Below, piece after piece: positions 25,738 to 34,835 of a stretch of 64,000 nucleotides of DNA (its first letter is position 1; every line of letters starts with the position of its first letter). The DNA is taken from positions 62,001 through 126,000 of the forward strand of contig CAZHCA010000002.1 of assembly GCA_964530825.1 (NCBI GenBank), written 5' to 3'. The stretch comes from CAZHCA01 sp964530825. Its GTDB lineage: Bacteria > Bacteroidota > Bacteroidia > Chitinophagales > Saprospiraceae. Under the pieces are notes generated by a model, which had not been told where the DNA came from, searched no databases, and saw only the letters and a program-made list of their open reading frames with translations. A program made the translations under genes and the position numbers.

Positions 25738-25753
25738 GGTTCCCCGTGGAACC
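25738..25753. promoter_or_regulatory. parS-like site 3 (one mismatch)
   Basis: GGTTCCCCGTGGAACC differs at one base (A to C at position 7) from the two perfect palindromes at 12358 and 12712. It is intergenic between the divergent DUF4136 and DUF4837 genes. Confidence 0.5.
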
Positions 25754-25948
25754 ACCGGAGAATGAAGAATCCGCAAGCCATTCCACCAAAACGGCGAATT
25801 ATCTCATCTAGAGAAGGGAGACAAAATCTCCGCTTTATCTAAATCCCCATTTTTCTGGAAACTGTTATTTTGAGCAAGCTTGATCAGCACTTTTAGCAGG
25901 CGAAATTGTTCGGTAAGATAAGATCAAAAACGACGAAAATCATATTGC

Positions 25949-27019
25949 ATGCAAATGAGGCTTCTTTTTTGGGTACCGTGTATCGGGCTATTGTTTTCGA
26001 GTTGTGGCCCGGATAACGTGCCCCAAGGATTAAAAGCAACCCCCAACGCTGTAGGCGACCTGAACCAATTGGTCATCATCGCCGACGAAGACGTATGGAA
26101 AGGCCCAGTTGGCGATACGCTCCGCTTTTACTATACATCCGCATTTCCCATCTTGCCCCAACCCGAACCTATGTTTGATGTGCTCCACTTTACGGCTCTG
26201 GAGTTGCAGGAAGAAAAATTGCGTAAAGAACTACGCAATTACCTGGTGGTAGCAAACCTGGAAGATGAACAATCCCCAACCGCTCGACTGGTACGAAACG
26301 ACTTAGGTCCAGAAAAAATGCGCAAGGCCAAGGAAGATCCCGGGTATTTTTCTACGGTAGGAAAAGACAAATGGGCGAGGGGCCAGGTGGTAATTTACCA
26401 ATTCGCCTACGGGCAGGACAACCTAATTCAAAAACTTACCCGGGCTTTTCCAGCCACGGTTAAACGGTTGAACAAAGCAGACCAGAAAAAGCTGGAGGCG
26501 ACTGTGTACCTCGACGATCAATCCCCTAAACTAGAACAGGAGATAAAAGACATCATCGGCATCGATGCTCGCATTCCCGGCGACTATTTCAAAGCTTATA
26601 GTGATGAAAACACCATTTGGATCCGCAAGGAAACGGAAAACGTTAGTTCCAACCTGTTTTTTAAGCGCATGGAATACAAAGACCAGGAACAAATTAGTAA
26701 GGATGGGATCAAATCCGTACGCGACTCTTTGGGCCGGTTAGTCTCAACCCAAATTCCGAATACCTATATGAAGATTAATGATGTCGATTTACCGATGCTT
26801 ACCCAGCAAACGACCATCAACGGCAATTATGCCCTGGAGGCTCGCGGCATCTGGGAGATCGAAAACGACTTTATGGGAGGGCCTTTCGTGAGTTACCTCA
26901 TCCTGGACCAGGAAGATAACGCACTCATTTTTGTCGATGGCTTCATCCACGCTCCAGGCGAGGATAAACGCAATTTCATCCAATATCTAGAGCATATCAT
27001 CCAAACCGTCAAGGTGTAG
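25949..27019 (+). CDS. DUF4837 family lipoprotein
   Basis: A 356-residue protein with a lipobox-type signal (LLFSSC, Cys about residue 19). The mature N-terminus reads ATPNAVGDLNQLVIIADED, as in DUF4837 proteins of Bacteroidota, whose function is unknown. The rest is a mixed alpha/beta soluble domain without enzyme motifs that I recognise; a C-terminal block (EARGIWEIENDFMGGPF) is typical of the family. The start could be ATG 25949 or 25955. It is convergent with htpG, with a shared terminator between them. Confidence 0.85.
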   Translation: MQMRLLFWVPCIGLLFSSCGPDNVPQGLKATPNAVGDLNQLVIIADEDVWKGPVGDTLRFYYTSAFPILPQPEPMFDVLHFTALELQEEKLRKELRNYLVVANLEDEQSPTARLVRNDLGPEKMRKAKEDPGYFSTVGKDKWARGQVVIYQFAYGQDNLIQKLTRAFPATVKRLNKADQKKLEATVYLDDQSPKLEQEIKDIIGIDARIPGDYFKAYSDENTIWIRKETENVSSNLFFKRMEYKDQEQISKDGIKSVRDSLGRLVSTQIPNTYMKINDVDLPMLTQQTTINGNYALEARGIWEIENDFMGGPFVSYLILDQEDNALIFVDGFIHAPGEDKRNFIQYLEHIIQTVKV

Positions 27020-27021
27020 AT

Positions 27022-27054
27022 AAAAAGCCCCGGGTGATGAACCCCCGGGTTTTA
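27022..27054. terminator. Bidirectional terminator between the DUF4837 gene and htpG
   Basis: CCCGGG (27029-27034) pairs with CCCGGG (27044-27049), flanked by AAAAA on the left and TTTT on the right, so it can act for both convergent genes. Confidence 0.7.
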
Positions 27055-27058
27055 TCAT

Positions 27059-28918
27059 TTACAGTTGCTGCAAACTCTTTTTCACGAAGGCTGTCAGGTC
27101 GGCGCCTTCCAGCATATTCTGTTGCAGTTTAGCCAGATTGGTCAGATAGATAGCTAGTTCTTGCTGCTCCTCACCGGTGGCCGCCAATATTTTTTCTGCT
27201 ACCAATGGGTGATTAGTATTAACCGTCAATTCGAAAGTCTCCGGCAAACCGGCCATCATTTGATTGCCCTGCAGCATCTGCATTTCCTTCATACGACGCA
27301 TAAATTCCGGGCGTGTAATAACCACCGGATCATCTTCGGGATTCATAGCCTGTGCTTTCACTTGGACCTGCTCACCGACTACGCCCTTGAAAATATCCAC
27401 AACCTTATTGGTATCGTCTTCGCTGAGAACGGATTCTTGCTGCTCTTCTTTGGCAATCAGATTGTTGATCGTATCGGCATCCACACGCTTGAAGGAAATG
27501 CCCAGCTTATATTCCAACTGCTGCATGAAGTGATTGTCGATCGGGTGGTCAAGGACCAACACTTCGTATCCTTTGTTTTTGGCGGCTTCGATGGGAGCAT
27601 GGTGGATGTTTGGATTGTGTGTGTACAGAAAAACTGTACGTCCTTCCTTATCCGTTTGCTGGTCTTTAACCCGGTCTTTATATGTCTCAACCGGTGTTAA
27701 ATTACCTTCGGTATCGCGGAAGAGTGCAAACTTAACGGCCTTTTCATAGAAGGATTCATCGGTAATCATACCATACTTAACGAAGACGCCAAGATCAGAC
27801 CATTTCGCCTCGTAATTTTCGCGGTCTTTGCGGTACAGATCTCCCAGCTTCTCCGCTACTTTTTTAGTGATGTACCCCGTGATTTTACGCACATTGCTGT
27901 CGCTCTGCAAATAGGAGCGCGATACGTTCAAAGGAATATCCGGCGAGTCGATGACCCCGTGCAACAAGGTAAGGAACTCAGGTACGATGTCCTTCACATT
28001 GTCGGTCACATAGACTTGGTTACTGTACAGCTGGATCTTGTTTTGCTGCACTTCCAGGCTATTGTTGAGGCGTGGAAAATATAAAATACCCGTCAGATTG
28101 AACGGATAATCGATATTCAAATGAATCCAGAAAAGGGGCTCTTGGCTAAAGGGGTATAATTCGTGGTAAAAATGGCGATAGTCCTCGTCAGTCAGGTCGG
28201 CAGGACTCTTGCGCCAGGCCGGATCAGTATTGTTAATGAAGTTATCGACGGTCACCGTTTTGGTTTCGGCCTCATCACCTTCACCTTCAGTTACCGTTTC
28301 TTCACGAGTGCCGAACTGGATGGGTATCGGCAGGAAAGCACAATATTTTTTAAGCAGATCTTCAATCCGGCTTTTGCTTAAAAATTCGGCGCTATCATCG
28401 GTAATATGCAAGACCACATCGGTGCCCCGCGTATCCTTGTCATTGTTCTCTAATGTAAACGAAGGATCCCCCTCGCAGGTCCAGGTTACGCCTTCGGCAT
28501 CGGCCTGGTAAGATTTCGTAACGACCTCTACCTTTTTAGCGACCATAAAGGCGGAGTAAAAACCCAAGCCGAAGTGGCCGATAATGCTGGCCTCGTCATC
28601 TTTGTATTTTTCCAGGAACTCTTGCGCACTGGAAAAAGCCACCTGATTGAGGTATTTTTTCACCTCTTCGCCGGTCATACCTACACCCCGATCGCGTATG
28701 GTAAGGGTCTTAGCATCTTCATCAAGTAGCACCTCAATTTTCAGCTCGCCCAGCTCGCCGTCGAAAGATCCTGTCCGGGCCAGGGTCTGAAGTTTATTAG
28801 TAGCATCCACGGCGTTGGATACGAGTTCGCGCAAGAAGATCTCCTGATCGGAGTAGAGAAATTTTTTAATGATGGGAAAAATATTTTCGGTTTGTACCGA
28901 AATCTGTCCTTTTTCCAT
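27059..28918 (-). CDS. htpG: Molecular chaperone HtpG (Hsp90)
   Basis: A 619-residue bacterial Hsp90. The N-terminal GHKL ATPase shows FLRELVSNAVDA, DRGVGM and GHFGLGFYSAFMV; the middle domain has NVSRSYLQ; the C-terminal dimerisation domain ends the protein. The start ATG 28918 gives MEKGQISVQTENIF, as in the family. The length is normal. An inverted repeat TGGCAT-N19-ATGCCA lies just upstream (28946-28976) and may be part of its control region. Confidence 0.97.
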   Translation of the reverse strand: MEKGQISVQTENIFPIIKKFLYSDQEIFLRELVSNAVDATNKLQTLARTGSFDGELGELKIEVLLDEDAKTLTIRDRGVGMTGEEVKKYLNQVAFSSAQEFLEKYKDDEASIIGHFGLGFYSAFMVAKKVEVVTKSYQADAEGVTWTCEGDPSFTLENNDKDTRGTDVVLHITDDSAEFLSKSRIEDLLKKYCAFLPIPIQFGTREETVTEGEGDEAETKTVTVDNFINNTDPAWRKSPADLTDEDYRHFYHELYPFSQEPLFWIHLNIDYPFNLTGILYFPRLNNSLEVQQNKIQLYSNQVYVTDNVKDIVPEFLTLLHGVIDSPDIPLNVSRSYLQSDSNVRKITGYITKKVAEKLGDLYRKDRENYEAKWSDLGVFVKYGMITDESFYEKAVKFALFRDTEGNLTPVETYKDRVKDQQTDKEGRTVFLYTHNPNIHHAPIEAAKNKGYEVLVLDHPIDNHFMQQLEYKLGISFKRVDADTINNLIAKEEQQESVLSEDDTNKVVDIFKGVVGEQVQVKAQAMNPEDDPVVITRPEFMRRMKEMQMLQGNQMMAGLPETFELTVNTNHPLVAEKILAATGEEQQELAIYLTNLAKLQQNMLEGADLTAFVKKSLQQL

Positions 28919-28945
28919 AATGGTCCGTTTTTTAAGGGAAGAAAA

Positions 28946-28976
28946 TGGCATTTATAACGTGACAATCCGCATGCCA
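28946..28976 (-). promoter_or_regulatory. Inverted repeat upstream of htpG
   Basis: TGGCAT and ATGCCA flank 19 bases, 28 bases before the htpG start. Read on the minus strand, TGGCATGCGGATTGT resembles a sigma-54 -24/-12 element (TGGCAYRNNNNTTGC) with one mismatch in the -12 part. The two readings are alternatives and both are weak. Confidence 0.2.
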
Positions 28977-29051
28977 GAATCGGAAAACTGCCAATTTGAC
29001 GGACCGCCATCTACCCTAAAACAGGTAATTTTTAGGCTAGACCTATGCCGT

Positions 29052-29297
29052 ATTGACTCTTATGCGGGATTCTACTATCTTGCTTGTATTAAGAGAGGCC
29101 TATCTAAGGGTAAATGTCCTGTTTACCATTATTTTATCTGCCAAACAATAATTCGAAGAATAGAGGCGTACAGCTATTTTCCATGACAGAGACAAAAGCC
29201 GTACGCCTTAAAAGCTTAAATAGGTTAGGAAATTTTGCCTAACTAGGCGATGTGTCCAGCAATTTTTGGGGGGTGAGTCTGGCCATCGCCTTTTTTT
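29052..29297 (+). ncRNA. Candidate structured small RNA between htpG and rpiB
   Basis: A 470-base gap between two minus-strand genes contains four hairpins in 190 bases: GGTAAA/TTTACC (29109-29127), AGGCGTAC/GTACGCCT (29164-29208), TAGgTTAGG/CCTAACTA (29221-29245) and AGGCGATG..CCAG/CTGG.CATCGCCT (29245-29291). The last runs straight into TTTTTTT (29291-29297), an intrinsic terminator for plus-strand transcription. A possible plus-strand promoter precedes them: TTG at 29053-29055, 20 bases, then TATCTTG at 29076-29082. The predicted RNA is about 205 nt. It does not match 6S, SRP, RNase P or tmRNA signatures that I know. A minus-strand promoter-like pair (TTGACA ... TACTTTG, about 29307-29332) could instead make this the structured leader of htpG. 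Confidence 0.5.
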
Positions 29298-29390
29298 ATA
29301 ATACAAAGTACACTTAAGTCTCCTTGTTTGTCAACCCAAATTTTCTCTCTTTACGAAGTGGTAGTCAATTCGGGGTGTAGGGGGAAAATT

Positions 29391-29837
29391 TTACTGTGGT
29401 CCGGCGCAGGCGATCTTTCCCACGCGGCGAGCGTGCCGCCCGCCTTCGAAGTCGCTTTCTACGAAAGTTTTCACCATAGATAGTGCCAACGCTTCGCTTA
29501 CGAATCGTGCGGGGATAGCGATAACATTGGCATCATTATGCTGACGGGCCAGGGCCGCTAATTCTTCGAGCCAGCATACAGCAGCCCGTATGCCTTGGTG
29601 TTTATTAGCAGTCATTGCCACGCCGTTACCGCTCCCGCAGAGGACGATACCCAGGTCGGCCTCACCCGTTTCTACTTTTGTGGCAACCGGATGTACAAAG
29701 TCGGGATAGTCTACGGAGTCGGGGGAATGGGTTCCAAAATCCAGTACTTCCACCCCCTGACTGGCGAGCATATCTATAATACTGTCTTTGTAAACAAAGC
29801 CGGCATGGTCGCAGCCGATAGCAATTTTTTTAATCAA
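29391..29837 (-). CDS. rpiB: Ribose-5-phosphate isomerase B
   Basis: A 148-residue RpiB/LacAB family sugar-phosphate isomerase interconverting ribose 5-phosphate and ribulose 5-phosphate. Motifs seen: GCDHAGF at 8-14, YPDF, and the active-site LCGSGNGVAMTANK. HNDANV and the C-terminal GGRHARRV are also family-typical. It lies 14 bases downstream of the DUF2723 gene on the same strand, so the two probably form an operon. Confidence 0.95.
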   Translation of the reverse strand: MIKKIAIGCDHAGFVYKDSIIDMLASQGVEVLDFGTHSPDSVDYPDFVHPVATKVETGEADLGIVLCGSGNGVAMTANKHQGIRAAVCWLEELAALARQHNDANVIAIPARFVSEALALSMVKTFVESDFEGGRHARRVGKIACAGPQ

Positions 29838-29851
29838 AACGTTTTCGGTTT

Positions 29852-32800
29852 TTAGTTGGGTAACTGACCCGGCGTTTGCGCCATTTCGAACGGTGCGAAC
29901 AGTTGGTTCAATCGCTCGGTCATTTCCGAATCGTTATTGCGCTTCGCCATATTTTTCAAGTCTTGCATGGTGTTCATCGCCAAAGCGTAATCGCGACGGA
30001 AGGAACTCTGTAACAAAGCCGGATCAATTGAATTGTAAAAAGCTAGGTAATCAGCTGTTTCTTCGGCCAGTATATCAATGTGGACCTTGGCCTCCTCGTA
30101 GGCATTGGCATCTTCCAGGGTTGTCAGCATAAACATCGTCCGGTAATCATAGGGGAAATTCATATGCGGGAACACCTCGAAATACTTGAGGATAAGTTCC
30201 TTAGCTTTCTCATTTTCCCCGCGCCGTACGAACTCCTCTGCAGCTCTGCGCATGGCCAATTGATGGCTCTGCACGCTGGGTTGATAACTGTCGTTTACGA
30301 AAAGTTTATATTTATCGAAATTTCCCCATTTAAATTCGTTCATCACGTTGTGGTATACGCTATCGGGGTCGACACGCCCGGCACCGATCAGTCCGTACTG
30401 GGAATTACCCTGCGACTTTACTGGAATAATTCGCAGTGCAAGTCCTTCCAACTGAGCAAAATCATCCAACCCGAACAGTTTTTCCTGGCGGGTAGTTACT
30501 GCGAAGTAAATGGGGCGTTCCCAAAGATTTGATCCTAAAATGTCGAGGATTGCCAACTCATCTTTCACCAGATATTCCCGCTTGGGTAGGCGAATGGGTA
30601 TGCGCCTCATGATGCGGCCGGTATCCGTGGGTTGCACTACTCCGTTGGATAGCACTTTTTGTCTGTCCACCGGTAGGAAAACATTGCGCGTGCGGTAATG
30701 ACTTTCGATTATTTGCCCGTTACTGCCGCGCAACGGATTATCACCTCCGATAAATTGCAGCCAGGATTGGATATCCTGGGGCTGATCGCTCTTACTTGGA
30801 TTGTAGTAGTAAACCTGGTTGCGGTTACTGCCGCGGTAGGCTTGCGAAGAGATTGTCATTTTGATGGGGGGCGAGTCATTGATTTTGCGGCGCAACAAAT
30901 CGATATACCAATCGACTGCGATCAAGCTGAGGTTAACCACTCTAACATCGGTGCGGATTCCTTCTACTTCTTGTGCATACCAAAGCGGATAGGTATCGTT
31001 ATCGCCGTATGTGAACAGAATTGCATTCGGCGCACAAGACTCCAGGAAATTACTGGCGTAGTCACGCGCTCCGGTATGTTCTTTGCGACTGTGATCATCA
31101 AAGTTTTGGGTTCCCATCAGCAGGGGTGCTGACACGACAATAAGGGTGGCAACCCCTGCGCTGATGACACCGCTCAAACCCACCCGCTTACGCAGTAGGT
31201 TAAAGATTGCCGGTACCGCCATACCAATCCAGATACAGTAGGTGAAAATGGACCCTGCTAACACGTAGTCGCGTTCCCGAGGTTCGTTGGGCGGCTGGTT
31301 GGAATAGATAATAATACCAATACCCGTAATGATAAACAGCGCCAGTAAACCTACAAACTCCAGTTGCCGTCGCCGGCCGTGGAACAAAATCCCGACGATA
31401 CCGAACAAAAAGGGAAGCAAATAATACGTATTTCGCGCCTCATCGTTGCGCATGGTTTCCGGTAACTCGTCTTGGTTGTACAGACGAGCTTCATCTAAGA
31501 ATTTAATACCCGATAGCCAGTGCCCCTTGGATTTGTCCCATGGGTAAAACCCCTGTTCCCCATTCTGGCGACCGGCAAAATTCCACATGAAATAGCGCCA
31601 GTACATCCAGCCCAACTGGTAGCGGACGAAAAAGCGAATATTGTCACCCATATTCGGTCGCCCGGGCGGCAGAGGTTTGCTGGGATCCAATCCCATCCAT
31701 TCTTTATAGAGGGCCGCCCGGTTTTGGGTATAATCGCCCATACGGGGGAATAGCATCTTATCACGGTTGCTGAATACGTATTCTGTCTTACGATTGACCA
31801 CCTCGTAGCGGTCATCCACCCGGCCATAGCGATCGGTGAACTCATTGTCGACCGGTCGCGCTTCGAAATGCGGACCATAAAGCAGTGCCCGCTCCCCGTA
31901 TTGCTCGCGGTTGAGGTAGGGCAACAAGCGCATGGCATCACTGGGGTTATTCATATTCACCGGCGGATTGGCATTCGCACGGATAACTACGACGCCATAC
32001 AATGAGTAAGCCAGTACCACCAGCATGGCCCCCATCACAATATTTTGGGCGGTGGGACTCTTTTTTTGGTGGGCATAACGCAAACCAAAATAAAAGACGG
32101 CAATCACCACTAAAAATACGGGAATGATACCGAAGTGAAAAGGCAATCCGAAGGTGTTTACCATTATCAGCTCGAAAAAGGCCCAGAGCCTTGGCAACCC
32201 GACGATGACGAATGTTTGTACTCCTATAATCAGACCAATACCCGCAGCAGCGGCAATACCCATGCCCACCAGGGTGTGGTTGTTGTATTTTTTGAAATAA
32301 TAAAACAATGCTAAGGCCGGAAAGGTAAGCAAGCTCAATAAGTGCACCCCAATAGATAACCCGGCAGCAAAAACAGCGAAAATTAACCACCGATCAGACT
32401 GCGGATTATCTGGCAGCTGGTACCATTTGATAACTGCCCATAACACAAGCGTGGTAAAAAAGGTCGACATAGCGTATACCTCCCCTTCTACGGCCGAAAA
32501 CCAAATCGAAGTGGCAAAGGCAGTGCTCAAACCGGCTACCAAACCGGCACCAGCCAGGGCAACACTCTGCCCCAGGTCGGGGGCCTCATCGCCTCCGATC
32601 AATGCCATACGACTCAGGATGATAGTCGTCCAGCAGATAAACATGGCTGCGCATGCCGTACACAAACCGGAGAGGAAATTTACGGCGAAGGCAATGTCTT
32701 CTGGATTATCCGAAAAAATATCGGCAACCCATGTAAACAGGCGTCCGACCAGCAGAAACAAGGGCGCACCGGGTGGGTGGACCACTTGCAGCTTGTAAGC

Positions 32801-32926
32801 CCCCAGAATAAATTCTCCACAATCCCAAAGCGAACCGGTCCGCTCGGCGGAAAAGAAATAGACCGTAATCGCAATGGCGAAAACCAACCAAGCAGTAATG
32901 TTGCTCAAACGCTTAAAAAATTCCAT
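29852..32926 (-). CDS. DUF2723 multi-pass membrane protein (TMEM260-like, putative protein O-mannosyltransferase)
   Basis: A 1024-residue protein. The first 550 residues hold about 12 hydrophobic helices. The N-terminus has the family pattern GSLWDCGEFI.GAYKLQVVHPPGAPLF (split here), in which the Asp/Glu pair is the presumed GT-C catalytic site. Residues 600-1024 are soluble and carry LFTYGDNDTYPLWYAQE, also typical. Human TMEM260 with the same domain is a protein O-mannosyltransferase, so the bacterial protein may glycosylate secreted proteins (inference). It leads the operon with rpiB. A -7 box lies at 33029-33036. Confidence 0.9.
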   Translation of the reverse strand: MEFFKRLSNITAWLVFAIAITVYFFSAERTGSLWDCGEFILGAYKLQVVHPPGAPLFLLVGRLFTWVADIFSDNPEDIAFAVNFLSGLCTACAAMFICWTTIILSRMALIGGDEAPDLGQSVALAGAGLVAGLSTAFATSIWFSAVEGEVYAMSTFFTTLVLWAVIKWYQLPDNPQSDRWLIFAVFAAGLSIGVHLLSLLTFPALALFYYFKKYNNHTLVGMGIAAAAGIGLIIGVQTFVIVGLPRLWAFFELIMVNTFGLPFHFGIIPVFLVVIAVFYFGLRYAHQKKSPTAQNIVMGAMLVVLAYSLYGVVVIRANANPPVNMNNPSDAMRLLPYLNREQYGERALLYGPHFEARPVDNEFTDRYGRVDDRYEVVNRKTEYVFSNRDKMLFPRMGDYTQNRAALYKEWMGLDPSKPLPPGRPNMGDNIRFFVRYQLGWMYWRYFMWNFAGRQNGEQGFYPWDKSKGHWLSGIKFLDEARLYNQDELPETMRNDEARNTYYLLPFLFGIVGILFHGRRRQLEFVGLLALFIITGIGIIIYSNQPPNEPRERDYVLAGSIFTYCIWIGMAVPAIFNLLRKRVGLSGVISAGVATLIVVSAPLLMGTQNFDDHSRKEHTGARDYASNFLESCAPNAILFTYGDNDTYPLWYAQEVEGIRTDVRVVNLSLIAVDWYIDLLRRKINDSPPIKMTISSQAYRGSNRNQVYYYNPSKSDQPQDIQSWLQFIGGDNPLRGSNGQIIESHYRTRNVFLPVDRQKVLSNGVVQPTDTGRIMRRIPIRLPKREYLVKDELAILDILGSNLWERPIYFAVTTRQEKLFGLDDFAQLEGLALRIIPVKSQGNSQYGLIGAGRVDPDSVYHNVMNEFKWGNFDKYKLFVNDSYQPSVQSHQLAMRRAAEEFVRRGENEKAKELILKYFEVFPHMNFPYDYRTMFMLTTLEDANAYEEAKVHIDILAEETADYLAFYNSIDPALLQSSFRRDYALAMNTMQDLKNMAKRNNDSEMTERLNQLFAPFEMAQTPGQLPN

Positions 32927-33249
32927 CTAGGCATCCAGATTTTACAGTGTTCGGCCAAATGTCGACCTAATTCCTTACTGTAGGGCCTGGCTTTTCCAAG
33001 CCCTTGTCACCCTATGTTTTACGAACTGCAAATTTAAAAAAATATTACCGCACCAAGGGGAAAATCCGCTTTGCCAACACCAATATTCCCACAGTCAATA
33101 ATGAACGAATTGACCAGAGCAGGCTTTTCTTCAATAGGACCTTTAAACAATCGGCTTAGTGGCCAGTCTTTTCTCCTGGCCAGAATGGACAGCGGAATTT
33201 GCGTAAGTTTGTACCCTATTTTTTGAATGGTATCAATGCCCACTGATTT
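32927..33249. other. Intergenic region between the DUF2723 and DUF4834-like genes
   Basis: It holds the promoter region of the leftward DUF2723-rpiB operon: CAAATTTA at 33029-33036 is TAAATTTG on the minus strand, an exact TAnnTTTG match. GGCCAG/CTGGCC form a short hairpin near 33163-33182. A 69-codon minus-strand frame (33034-33243) overlaps the promoter and resembles nothing I know. I see no convincing gene here. Confidence 0.5.
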
Positions 33250-33417
33250 ATGTTAAAACTTCTTTTTGTCGGCATCCTTCTTTTTATCGCCTATCGATTA
33301 TTTTTCCAACCGGGTGGCCGTACTATCGGCGGCCGGTCAGACCGGGAACGCATCCGCAATCGCGACCGCGAGGCTAGCAACGAAGATGAATACATCGATT
33401 ATGAAGAAGTCGAGTGA
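33250..33417 (+). CDS. Small membrane protein, DUF4834-like
   Basis: A 55-residue protein: one N-terminal membrane helix (about residues 2-18, LKLLFVGILLFIAYRLFF), an Arg-rich middle (GGRSDRERIRNRDRE) and an acidic end, EYIDYEEVE. Small Bacteroidota proteins with a helix, basic linker and a D-Y-E-E-V-type tail are classed as DUF4834; the match is by this pattern only. Its function is unknown. Its last 17 bases overlap the start of the downstream RluA-type gene, which supports translation of both. Confidence 0.65.
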   Translation: MLKLLFVGILLFIAYRLFFQPGGRTIGGRSDRERIRNRDREASNEDEYIDYEEVE

Positions 33418-34096
33418 GCCTAAGGCGCCGCGTATCGGCGACCTCATCGTGTACAAGAACAATCAGTTGTTGGGGCTCAACAAACCCAGCGGTATGCCGG
33501 TACAGCCCGATCAAAGCGGTAACACTTCTCTTTTTGATTTAGCGGAAATTTACGTAAAAAGTGCGCTCTATCCCTTGCATCGCATCGATCGCCCGGCCAG
33601 TGGCATCGTGCTATTTGCCAAAACAGAAACGGCCGTTCAGGGATTGAATGCCCAGTTTCAGGAAAGGGCAGTCGAGAAAGTCTATTGGGCGGTCGTCGGC
33701 GAAGTTCCCCCAACTCTTTCCGATCGGTTGATTCACTACCTACGTAAAGACGGGCGGGCCAATAAGTCCCGCGTATACGACCGCCCGACCGAAGGAGCGC
33801 AAGAAGCCATCCTGTCTTACCGGACCAAAGTAAGCCTGGACAATTACCATTTGCTGGAAGTCCAGATTGAAACGGGCAGGCACCACCAAATAAGGGCGCA
33901 ACTGGCCGCAATCGGCAGTCCCATAAAAGGCGATGTAAAATACGGCGCCCGCCGAGCCAACCGCGATAAATCGATCCATTTGCACGCACGGTCGATCCGG
34001 TTTCGCCACCCCGTTTCGGAAGAGCAAATCTACCTCCAAGCCGAACCACCCCTTACCGATCCTATCTGGAAAGCTGTGATAGAAAAACTACAATAA
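33401..34096 (+). CDS. RluA family pseudouridine synthase
   Basis: A 231-residue protein. The catalytic Asp lies in the RluA motif HRIDRPASGIVLFAKT, followed by GRHHQIRAQLAAIGSPIKGD. No S4 domain is present, so it resembles the short stand-alone RluA-type enzymes that modify rRNA or tRNA; the target uridine cannot be read from sequence. The start ATG 33401 is chosen because the protein then begins MKKSSEPK; earlier in-frame codons lie within the DUF4834-like gene. Its stop shares one base with the rsmG start (TAATG). Confidence 0.92.
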   Translation: MKKSSEPKAPRIGDLIVYKNNQLLGLNKPSGMPVQPDQSGNTSLFDLAEIYVKSALYPLHRIDRPASGIVLFAKTETAVQGLNAQFQERAVEKVYWAVVGEVPPTLSDRLIHYLRKDGRANKSRVYDRPTEGAQEAILSYRTKVSLDNYHLLEVQIETGRHHQIRAQLAAIGSPIKGDVKYGARRANRDKSIHLHARSIRFRHPVSEEQIYLQAEPPLTDPIWKAVIEKLQ

Positions 34097-34725
34097 TGGA
34101 ACGACTTCTGCATTACTTCCCAGAGCTCTCTGCGGTGCAGGTAAAGCAATTCCAACATTTGGCTCCATTATACCGGGAATGGAACGATAAAATAAATGTG
34201 ATTTCCCGCAGAGATATTGATAACCTTTATCTTCACCACGTATTACACTCGCTCGGAATAGCCGAAATTATTCAATTCCTGCCCGGTACCCGGGTGCTCG
34301 ATCTGGGTACGGGTGGTGGCTTTCCGGGTATTCCCCTGGCAATTTTTTTTCCCCAGACCGAATTTATCCTGATCGACGGTACCCGCAAGAAAATCCAAGT
34401 CGTAGCGGCCGTGCAGGATGCCTTGGCTTTGGAAAATGTAGTGGCCCGCCACCAAAGAGCCGAAGATTTGCACGACCAATTCGATTTTGTAGTTTGCCGG
34501 GCGGTTGCATCTCTAGAAAAACTGGTCGCCTGGAGCCAACCGCTCATCCAGATCGATCCGCAACGCCATCCTTTACCCAACGGACTCTTAGCTCTAAAAG
34601 GGGGCAATCTCAATGCAGAGATAGAAATCCTACCGCGCGCAGCCTACACGGAGCTTTATCCCTTATCCGACTTTTTTGTAGAGCCCTATTTTGAAGAAAA
34701 AAGTCTTGTATACGTTCAGCGCTAA
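34096..34725 (+). CDS. rsmG: 16S rRNA (guanine527-N7)-methyltransferase
   Basis: A 209-residue class I methyltransferase acting on 16S rRNA. The SAM motif is VLDLGTGGGFPGIPLA, with IDGTRKKI after the second strand and VCRAVASLEKL later, all typical of RsmG. The N-terminal INVISRRD segment is also characteristic. The length is normal. It is translationally coupled to the RluA-type gene. Confidence 0.96.
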   Translation: MERLLHYFPELSAVQVKQFQHLAPLYREWNDKINVISRRDIDNLYLHHVLHSLGIAEIIQFLPGTRVLDLGTGGGFPGIPLAIFFPQTEFILIDGTRKKIQVVAAVQDALALENVVARHQRAEDLHDQFDFVVCRAVASLEKLVAWSQPLIQIDPQRHPLPNGLLALKGGNLNAEIEILPRAAYTELYPLSDFFVEPYFEEKSLVYVQR

Positions 34726-34835
34726 AAAGTAATCTTGGGCAGGGAGTTTCCCGTATCAAATTATGTATCTCGAGGTCTTTACTTTCTCTACTTTAAGCCA
34801 CAATTTGTACCTTAGATTTAGCAAAAATAGTAGCG

